Part shown: positions 48,500 to 64,000 of the stretch, piece by piece | Layout: each line of letters starts with the position of its first letter | How positions within the stretch are numbered: the stretch's first letter is position 1 | Source: Panulirus ornatus | Taxonomy: Eukaryota > Arthropoda > Malacostraca > Decapoda > Palinuridae | Assembly (NCBI RefSeq): GCF_036320965.1 | Contig: NC_092225.1 | Location: 2,416,256-2,480,255, forward strand | Length of the DNA stretch: 64,000 nucleotides | Direction: 5' to 3' | Translations under genes and position numbers: made by a program | Notes under the pieces: model-generated | Databases searched by the model: none | The model's input: only the letters and a program-made list of their open reading frames with translations | What the model was told of the DNA's origin: nothing

Positions 48500-49803
48500 T
48501 TCTTCTTTTTAGTCATTTGCCGTTTTCTGAACGGTGGCATAGCGCCAAAAACAGACGGAGGGCGGCCTCATTCGCGCACATCCAGTGTCTAGGTGTCACT
48601 TCTAATGTACCGAAACCAGAGTCTCTTTATCGACAGCCAAAGACAGAGCTTTCCGGGGTTTTTCTCTGGCTGCTCCATATGCCTTGGTTCAGCTAACTGA
48701 TAGATCGTTGTCTCTTGTATACCACATCTGTACGGTTCACAACCTCCCGCATGTTCAGGAATCGATCTCCTCCTCCTCGATTTCCCATTTTCCTGGTTCC
48801 CTCCATGTCCGAAATGTACAAGCTCTTATTTAATCTCTCCTTACTCATCCTCTCTTTTATGTAAACCACTTCAGCACACTCTCTTCAACTCACTCATGCC
48901 TACTCCTCTTACTACCGCACCTACGTCTTAACCTATTATTTCATATTATAAAAACACTTTTCACTCCACACATCATCCTCAAACATTTACTTTCCTACAC
49001 ACCCACCTTCTTCAGCACTTCTCTATATGGTGACCATGTCTCGCATCCATACAACACCGTTGGAACACTATACAATCAAAACATACCCATCTTTTCCTCA
49101 TTAGTGACAAAGCCTCTCTTTCCACGCACTCCTCTGCGCCCAGAATCTTAGTTCCTTCACTCACCCTTTGACTTACTTCAGCTTCTATAGTTCCATTTAC
49201 TGCTATGTCCACTACCAAGGTATCTAAAGTATCCTGCTTCCTCCACGCTCTCTTCATTCAAACTCAAATTCTAACTAATCTATCTCCTTTTAGTGTTAAG
49301 CCTAAAAACCTTATTTTGATTCATATTTACACTAAAATTTCTCGTTTTACATTCTCTCGGACACTCAAAAATAAGATTGTGCAGTTTCTTACTCGAATGC
49401 CATGAGCACCATACCAGTTACAAAGAACAACTAAATCACCTCCCAAGCCACCCCCACTCCTGACAAACTGCAGATTTGCTTTTCTGTAAATCAATATCCA
49501 TAAAAAATCAAACAGCTATGGTGACATCACACACCCATTTCGTACACTCACCTTTGCCTGGAACAATTCACCATCCTCTCTTGCTACTCCCACACATGCC
49601 TTCTCTCTTGATGAAATCTCTTCACTGCCTGTAGCAGCTTTTTTCCTAAACAACATATTCGTAAACCTTCCACAGAACATCTTTATCAACCCGATCGTAT
49701 GTTTTCTCCACGTCCGAAAATACCACGTAAAGATCTTTTTTTTTTCATTGAAGTATTCTTTACTCACAGTCCTTAAAGCATCCAATCCCTTCTTTCTGAT
49801 CAT
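48500..49803 (-). pseudogene. Very old RTE-W-like copy
   Basis: Minus-strand pieces: DALRTVSKEYFNEKKKIF near 49780-49730 (QVFALKNVCEKYLEKQ region), REDGELFQAKVSVRNGCVMSP at 49580-49516 (motif B region), LVVDIAVNGTIEAEVSQRVS with EGTKILGA at about 49215-49130, then further C-terminal relics and a decayed tail near 48500-48560 (reverse complement of TCTTTTTAGTCATTTGCCGT). It is the most diverged RTE-W-like copy here. At 49803-49806 it meets a LINE of another clade in the opposite orientation. Confidence 0.7.
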
Positions 49804-49805
49804 GA

Positions 49806-50920
49806 GTGCGGAGTTTGTAGTACTGGGTCTACTGTTGATCTTTCCTATGTTCCCTACCTCTGGCCCTCCTCCCTCAGGGATTTGGGGGAAACTTTTGTGA
49901 TAGTCCTCGACATCTCGAAAGTATTAGACAGGGTGTAGCACAAGTGTTTGCCATCTAGATTTCCTTCCTTTGGTATTTCTCCTTCTCTCTGTTCCCTTAT
50001 GCATGGTTTCCTCCCTGGCCGTTACGTTGCAGGAGTTATCGATGGAGAGACTTCCCTTTCCTATCCTGTCGTGTCCACCAGGCTTCTGTCCTACCACCTA
50101 TCCTCCTTCCTCTCTCAATAAATGATCTCTCTTTCCTCTGCTTCTAACCCTGTTTTACTTTTTATGCTCGTAATTCCACTTCGCATATTTCGCCCCACTT
50201 TCCCTCCTCTCCTCCATCTGATACTCGTTCTCTTTCTCGTAAGGAACACATATTCTCTCTCCTTTCGGAACTATGCAGCATCTCAGAATAAGGAAGCCGC
50301 TAAACTCAGTGGTGCTAAAGCGCATGCTTTTTCAATATTTCTAAAATGGATTCATATCCTTATGTTCAGTTCCAGAACATCATAATTCAACTTCGTAATA
50401 GTATGAAAATATTGGGTGTAACAATATCTTCCACTCTGTCCAGGGAATCTCATATAAGCAACATCACAAAGTATGCTTTCCAGAAACTTGAGGTGTTGTG
50501 TAGGAGGGGATTAATATGGCATAGCATAGAGCGTTGCTCACACATGTGGGATGGCTCATACTCCGCCTCTCCGTTAGCCAGAGTGGAATCATAAGCCTTC
50601 CGCGTTATTAGTTCTCCTGGCATCACCTCTCTTCGACCTTTCCTTTCAGTACGCCGCTATGTTGTTGCTCTCTCTCTTTTCCATAGGTATATGATTTTAG
50701 TCACTTCTCTTAAGCGGTTTGTGGGTGTCTACACCCCCATGGCTTGATCGTGAGGCATGTGGCTGACTGCTGCTACACCGTTACTTTGCAAACATCAGTC
50801 ACTAGAGGATTTTTTTTCTTAAACAGCTAAGATTTGATGTTTTCTTCCTTTGTTTGTCTTTTCTTCATATAACCTCTCTATCTGTAACAGTCAGGTTTAC
50901 AAACACCTACGGAATCTTGA
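49806..50920 (+). pseudogene. Jockey/I-like LINE RT fragment
   Basis: Frame-broken translation follows a Jockey/I-type RT. RSTVDLLSYVPYLWPSSLRD lies at about 49825-49885. Motif A, VIVLDISKVLDRVxHKCLPS, lies near 49895-49955. PSFGISPSLCSLMHGFLPGR follows, then motif-B region traces. The thumb starts with MKILGVTISSTLSRESHI at 50403-50456. After that come SHMWDGSYSASPLARVES with AFRVISSPGITSL (50540-50635) and RRYVVALSLFHRYM (50650-50695). It is a recognisable but inactive copy with stops and indels. The clade is inferred from these motifs. Confidence 0.7.
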
Positions 50921-50996
50921 TTAATTCATATTTTTCCTTTCACTTTGCATCTTTTAATCAAATAGCTTTTGATTAACGCATATGTATATATATATA

Positions 50997-53900
50997 TTTT
51001 TTTTTTGGCTTTCTCGCTGTCTCCCGCGTTTGCGAGGTAGCGCAAGGAAACAGACGAAAGAAATGGCCCAACCCACCCCCATACACATGTATATACATAC
51101 GTCCACACACGCAAATATACATACCTACACAGCTTTCCATGGTTTACCCCAGACGCTTCACATGCCCTGATTCAATCCACTGACAGCACGTCAACCCCGG
51201 TATACCACATCGATCCAATTCACTCTATTCCTTGCCCTCCTTTCACCCTCCTGCATGTTCAGGCCCCGATCACACAAAATCTTTTTCACTCCCTCTTTCC
51301 ACCTCCAATTTGGTCACCCACTTCTCCTCGTTCCCTTCACCTCCGACACATATATCCTCTTAGTCAATCTTTCCTCACTCATTCTCTCCATGTGCCCAAA
51401 CCATTTCAAAACACCCTCTTCTGCTATCTCAACCACGCTCTTTTTATTTCCACACATCTCTCTTACCCTTAAGTTACTTACTCGATCAAACCACCTCACA
51501 CCACACATTGTCCTCAAACATCTCATTTCCAGCACATCCATCCTCCTGCGCACAACTCTATCCATAGCCCACGCCTCGCAACCATACAAAATTGTTGGAA
51601 CCACTATTCCTTCAAACATACCCATTTTTGCTTTCCGAGATAATGTTCTCGACTTCCACACATTCTTCAAGGCTCCCAGGATTTTCGCCCCCTCCCCCAC
51701 CCTATGATCCACTTCCGCTTCCATGGTTCCATCCGCTGCCAGATCCACTCCCAGATATCTAAAACACTTTACTTCCTCCAGTTTTTCTCCATTCAAACTT
51801 ACCTCCCAATTGACTTGACCCTCAACCCTACTGTACCTAATAACCTTGCTCTTATTCACATTTACTCTCAACTTTCTTCTTTCACACACTTCACCAAACT
51901 CAGTCACCAGCTTCTGCAGTTCCTCACATGAATCAGCCACCAGCGCTGTATCATCAGCGAACAACAACTGACTCACTTCCCAAGCTCTCTCATCCACAAC
52001 AGACTTCATACTTGCCCCTCTTTCCAGAACTCTCGCATTCACCTCCCTAACAACCCCATCCATAAACAAATTAAACAACCATGGAGACATCACACACCCC
52101 TGCCGCAAACCTATATTCACTGAGAACCAATCACTTTCCTCTCTTCCTACACGTACATATGCCTTACAACCTCGATAAAAACTTTTCACTGCCTCTAACA
52201 ACTCGCCTCCCACACCATATATTCTTAATACCTTCCACAGAGCATCTCTATCAACTCTATCATATGCCTTCTCCAGATCCATAAATGCTACATACAAATC
52301 CATTTGCTTTTCTAAGTATTTCTCACATACATTCTTCAAAGCAAACACCTGATCCACACATCCTCTACCACTTCTGAACCACACTGCTCTTCCCCAATCT
52401 GATGCTCTGTACATGCCTTCACCCTCTCAATCAATACCCTCCCATATAATTTACCAGGAATACTCAACAAACTTATACCTCTGAAATTTGAGCACTCACT
52501 CTTATCCCCTTTGCCTTTGTACAATGGCACTATGCACGCATTCCGCTAATCCTCAGGCACCTCACCATGAGTCATACATACATTAAATAACCTTACCAAC
52601 CAGTCAATAACACAGTCACCCCCTTTTTTGATAAATTCCACTGCAATACCATCCAAACCCACTGCCTTGCCGGCTTTCATCTTCCGCAAAACTTTTACTA
52701 CCTCTTCTCTGTTTACCAAATCATTTTCCCTAACCCTCTCACTTTGCACACCACCTCGACCAAAACAACTTATATCTGCCACTCTATCATCAAACACATT
52801 CAACAAACCTTCAAAATACTCACTCCATCTCTTTCTCACATCACCACTACTTGTTATCACCTCCCCATTTGCGCCCTTCACTGAAGTTCCCATTTGCTCC
52901 CTTGTCTTACGCACTTTATTTACCTCCTTCCAGAACATCTTTTTATTCTCCCTAAAATTTAATGATACTCTCTCACCCCAACTCTCATTTGCCCTCTTTT
53001 TCACCTCTTACACCTTTCTCTTGACCTCCTGTCTCTTTCTTTTATACATCTCCCACTCAATTGCATTTTTTCCCTGCAAAAATCGTCCAAATGCCTCTCT
53101 CTTCTCTTTCACTAATAATCTTACTTCGTCCCACCACTCACTACCCTTTCTAATCAACCCACCTCCCACGATTCTCATGCCACAAGCATCTTTTTCGTAA
53201 TCCATCACTGATACCCTAAATACATCTCATTTCTCCCCCACTCCCCTTACTTCCATTGTTCTCACCTTTTTCCATTCTGTACTCAGTCTCTCCTGGTACT
53301 TCCTCACACAAGTGTCCTTCCCAAGCTCACTTACTCTCACCACCCTCTTCACCCCAACATTCACTCTTCTTTTCTGAAAACCCATACAAATCTTCACCTT
53401 AGCCTCCACAAGATAATGATCAGACATCCCTCAGGTTGCACCTCTCAGCACATTAACATCCAAAAGTCTCTCTTTCGCGCGCCTGTCAATTAACACGTAA
53501 TCCAATAACGCTCTCTGGCCATCTCTCCTACTTACATACGTTTACTTATGTATATCTCGCTTTTTAAACCAGGTATTCCCAATCACCAGTCCTTTTTCAG
53601 CACATAAATCTACAAGCTCTTCACCATTTCCATTTACAACACTGAACACCCCATGTATACCAATTATTCCCTCAACTGCCACATTACTCACCTTTGCATT
53701 CAAATCACCCATCACTATAACCCGGTCTCGTGCATCAAAACCACTAACACACTCATTCAGCTGCTCCCAAAACACTTGCCTCTCATGATCTTTCTTCTCA
53801 TTCCCAGGTGCATATGCATCAATAATCACCCATCTCTCTCCATCAACTTTCAGTTTTACCCATATTAATCGAGAATTTACTTTCTTACATTCTATCACAT

Positions 53901-54310
53901 ACTCCCACAACTCCTGTTTCAGGAGTACTGCTACTCCTTCCCTTGCTCTTGTCCTCTTACTAACCCCTGACTTTACTCCCAAGACATTCCCAAACCACTC
54001 TTCCCCTTTACCCTTGAGCTTCGTTTCACTCAGAGCCAAAACATCCAGGTTCCTTTCCTCAAACATACTACCTATCTCTCCTTTTTTCTCATCTTGGTTA
54101 TATCCACACACATTTAGACACCCCAGTCTGAACCTTCGAGGAGGATCAGCACTCCCCGCGTGACTCCTTCTTCTGTTTCCCATTCTAGAAAGTTAAAAAA
54201 TACAGGGAGGGGAGGATTTCTGGCCCCCCTCTCCCGTCCCGTCTAGTCGCCTTCTACGACACGCGAGGAATGCGTGGGAAATATTCTTTCACCCCTATCC
54301 CCAGGGATAA
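50997..54310 (-). pseudogene. Full-length RTE-W-B (reference structure for the family)
   Basis: This is the only copy here with both ends. The 5' leader runs 54310-54184 (start TATCCCTGGGGATA), the ATG is at 54183-54181, the B-type TGA at 51193-51191, and the short 3' UTR, hairpin and A-run end near 50997. The protein begins MGNRRRSHAGSADPPRRFR. The endonuclease has LGCLNVCGYN, LSETKLKG (catalytic Glu), [17 protein letters not shown] and [10 protein letters not shown] basic linker follows, then the RT with motif A FMDLEKAYDRV, motif B LRQGCVMSPWLF and motif C FADD, and a C-terminal [16 protein letters not shown] domain. Damage: TAA near 53541 (Tyr), TGA near 53440 (Gly), TGA near 53224 (Trp), TAA near 53007 (Gln), TAG near 52545 (Trp) and a 1-nt deletion near 52377. 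The expected intact ORF is about 1,000 codons. RTE clade is inferred from domain order and C-terminal motifs. Confidence 0.92.
54184..54310 (-). promoter_or_regulatory. RTE-W 5' leader (probable internal promoter region)
   Basis: The 127-nt leader upstream of the RTE-W ATG opens with a small inverted repeat, TATCCC-TG-GGGATA in the consensus. It is the same sequence that forms the first half of every SIDE-W copy. LINE leaders normally contain the internal promoter, so this role is likely by family knowledge. No TATA or A/B box is evident by eye. Confidence 0.55.

Positions 54311-54966
<656 letters not shown>

Positions 54967-55050
<84 letters not shown>
54967..55050. repeat. (TA)n at a head-to-head junction
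   Basis: An 84-bp TA tract between the 5' ends of two inverted leader copies. Confidence 0.93.
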
Positions 55051-58131
<3,081 letters not shown>

Positions 58132-58189
58132 ACATATACATACATATACATGCACATATGCAGACATTACATACATACACATGTACATA

Positions 58190-60780
58190 TTCATACTTGC
58201 TTACCTTCATCCATTTCTGTCGCCACCCCGCCCCACAGGACAACAGCATCGCTATGCACTGCTTCAGCGAGGTAGTGCCAGGAATACAGAGAAAAAGGCC
58301 ACAATCGTTCACACTCAGTCTCTCGTTGTCATGTGAAGTACATCGAAACCACAGCTCCCTTTCCACATCCAGGCCACACAGACCTTTCCATGGTTTATTC
58401 CAGACGCTTCACATGCCCTGGTTCAGTCCATTGATAGCCCGTCAACCCTGTTATACCACATCGTTCCAATTCACTCTATTCGTTGCACGCCTTTCACCCC
58501 CCTTTATGTTCAGGCCCCCCTCGCGCAAAATCTTCCATCCCTCCACGTCCAATTTGATCTCCCGCTTCTCCTTGTTCCCTCCACCTCTGACACGTATATT
58601 CTCTTTGTCACTCTTTCCTCACTCATTCGCTCCATATGTCCAAACCATTTTAACACTCTTCTGCTCTCAATCATACTCCTATTATTTCCACACATCCCTC
58701 TTACCCTTTCATTACTTATTCGATCAAACCACCTCACAGCACATATTGTCCTCACAAATTTCATTTCCTACACATCCACCCTGTTCCGTATACTCTATCC
58801 ATAGCCCATGCTTCGCAGTCATATAACATTGTTGAAACTACTATTCCTTCAAACATACCCATTTTTCCTCTCCGAGATAACGCTCTCTACTTCCACACGT
58901 TCTTCATCACTCCCAGAACCTTCGCCCCCTCCCCCACCTTGTGGCTCAAAGCCGCTTCCATGGTTCCATCTGCTGCTAAGTCCACTCCCAGATATCCAAA
59001 ACATTTCACTTCCTCCAATTTTTCTCCATTCAAACATACCTCCCAATTAATCTCCCCCTCAACCCTACTGACCCTAATAACCTCGCTCGTATTCACATTT
59101 ACTCTTAGCTTTCTCCTTTCACACACTTTTCCAGACTCAGTCACCAACTTCTGCAGCTTCTCACACAAGAGCTGTATCATCAGCAGACAACAACTGACTC
59201 ACTTCCCATACCCTCTCATCCACAAAAGACTGCATACTCGCCCTCTCTCCAAAACTCTTACATTTACCTCCCTAACCACCCCATCCATAAACAAATAAAA
59301 CAACCATGGGGACATCATACACCCCTGCCCTAGGCCGACATTCACCGGGAACCAATCACTCTCCTCTTTTCCTACTCGTACAAATGCCTTATATCCTCAA
59401 TAAACACTTTTCACTGCTTCTAGCAACTTACCTCCCAAACCATATACTCTGAATTCCTTCCACAAAGCATTTCTATTAACCCTATCATATGCCTTCTCCA
59501 GATCCATGAATGTTACATACAGATCTATTTGTTTTTCCAAGTATTTCTCACACACATTCTTCAGAGCAAACACCTGATCCACAAATCCTTTACCACTTCT
59601 GAAACCATACAGCTCTTCCCCAATCTGATGCTCTGTACATGCCTTCGCCCTCTCAATCAATACTCTCTTATATAATTTCTCAGGAATAATCAACAAACTT
59701 ATGGCTCTGTAATTTGAACACTCATCTTTATCCCCTTTGTCTTTGCAGAATGGTACTATATACATGCATTCCGTCAATCCTCAGGCACTTCACCATGGTC
59801 CATATAGACGCTGAATATCCTTACCAACCAGTCAAGAATACAGTCACCCTCTTTTTTGATAAATTCCACCGCAATACCATCCAAACCCCCCGCCTTGCCG
59901 GATTTCATCTTCCGCAAAGCTTTCACTCCTCTTCTCTCTTAACCAAATCATTCTCCCTGACCCTCTCACTTCGTACACCACTCCGACCAAAACTCCCTTT
60001 ATCTGCCACTCTATCATTAAACATATTCAACAAACCTTCAAAATACTCAGTCCATCTCCTTCTCACTTCATCATTGTCTGTTATCACTTGTTCACTTGCT
60101 CCCTTCACCGATTTTCCTATTTGTTCTCTCGGCTTACGCACGTTATTTACCTCCTTCCAAAACATCTCTATTTTTCCCTAGAATTTAATGATACTCTCTT
60201 ACCCTAACTCTCATTTGCCCTCTTTTTCACCTCTTGCACTTTTCTCTTGACCTCTTGTCGGTTTCTTTTATACATCTCCGAGTCATTCGCACTACTTCCC
60301 CTGCAAATATCGCCCAAACACCTCTCTTTCCTCTTTCACTAACAATCTTGCTTCTTCATCCCACCACTCAGTACCCTTTCTAATCTGCCCACCTCCCACC
60401 TTTCTCATACCACATGCATCTTTTGCACAAGCCTTCACTACTTCCCTAAATACATCCTACTTCTCACCCACTCCTCTGACGTTATTTGCTCTTACCTTTT
60501 GCCATTCTATATTCAATATCTCTTGATACTTCCTCACACAAGTCCCCTTTCCAAGCCCACTTACTCTTACCAATCTCTTCTCCCTAACATTCTCTCTTCT
60601 TTTCTGAAAGTCTTTACAAATCTTCATCTTCGCCTCCACAAGGTAGTGATCAGAAATCCCTCCAGCTGCCCCTCTTAACACATTAACATCCAAAAGTCTC
60701 TCTTTTACACGCCTATCAATTAACACGTACTCCAGTAATGCCCCTTGACAATCTCTCCTACCCACATACGTATACTTATA
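58190..60780 (-). pseudogene. Older RTE-W copy, 5'-truncated, long 3' UTR
   Basis: Minus-strand sense starts at [20 protein letters not shown] near 60780, next to (TA)n, and retains the endonuclease end ([11 protein letters not shown]), linker, RT and C-terminal domain. Motif A is FMDLEKAYDRV (59540-59500). Motif C is degraded near 59170 by a deletion. The [20 protein letters not shown] domain is at about 58655-58595. A long-type 3' UTR with a decayed tail module lies at about 58200-58430. Numerous stops and indels. Divergence puts it before the A/B split. Confidence 0.88.

Positions 60781-64000
<3,220 letters not shown>

Overview
This is eukaryotic, repeat-dominated DNA in which I find no host protein-coding gene, no functional tRNA or rRNA gene, and nothing prokaryotic. 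The mixture of very long (TA)n, (CA)n and (TAA)n microsatellites, an abundant RTE-type LINE, degraded CR1-like LINEs, a Jockey/I-like LINE and tRNA-derived SINEs suggests an arthropod. A decapod crustacean is my best guess, from general knowledge of such genomes; no single sequence here proves it.

The main resident is one family of non-LTR retrotransposon, called RTE-W here as a working name. It has a 5' leader of about 127 nt starting TATCCCTGGGGATA, one ORF of about 1,000 codons (APE endonuclease, reverse transcriptase, C-terminal basic domain), a 3' UTR, and a tail of A-run and/or (TA)n. Two young subfamilies are present. RTE-W-A has a C terminus ending ...NGLNQGM and a 3' UTR of about 400 nt. 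RTE-W-B has a CGA-to-TGA change that stops the protein about 11 codons earlier, and it has lost about 245 nt of the 3' UTR. The best copy, 61118-64000 on the minus strand, keeps an unbroken frame of 954 codons to the window edge. A short element of about 235 bp (called SIDE-W here) joins the RTE-W 5' leader to the RTE-W 3' terminal hairpin and tail. I read it as a non-autonomous, internally deleted partner. RTE-W and SIDE-W copies repeatedly abut (TA)n at both ends, in both orientations, which gives nested chains.

Layout. 1-2,545: unannotated DNA, a (CGT)n tract and a tRNA-derived SINE. 2,926-5,640: a decayed CR1-like LINE interrupted by the 3' end of another LINE. 5,645-8,342: an old RTE-W copy, a 47-bp degenerate repeat in two clusters, a CR1-like fragment and a (CT)n tract. 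8,379-18,958: the first RTE-W/SIDE-W/(TA)n chain. 19,148-24,700: a 40-bp tandem repeat, a LINE remnant with an RNase H-like part, a 25-bp minisatellite of about 40 units, a 208-bp (TG)n and a purine-rich minisatellite. 24,955-33,167: a tRNA-Gly-like SINE, old RTE-W, then the second chain. 33,215-37,235: SINE, CR1-like fragment and otherwise featureless DNA. 37,236-40,048: RTE-W-A between TAA repeats, two SIDE-W copies and a SINE. 40,195-48,500: CR1-like fragments and long stretches with nothing recognisable. 48,500-64,000: old RTE-W, a Jockey/I-like LINE, a full-length RTE-W-B, SIDE-W pair, a nested RTE-W-B, an older RTE-W and the near-intact RTE-W-A.

How the parts work together: the RTE-W protein is the only plausible active machinery. 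Its likely substrates are RTE-W and SIDE-W RNAs that share a 3' stem-loop. The (TA)n tails they deposit, or target, become the landing sites for later insertions.
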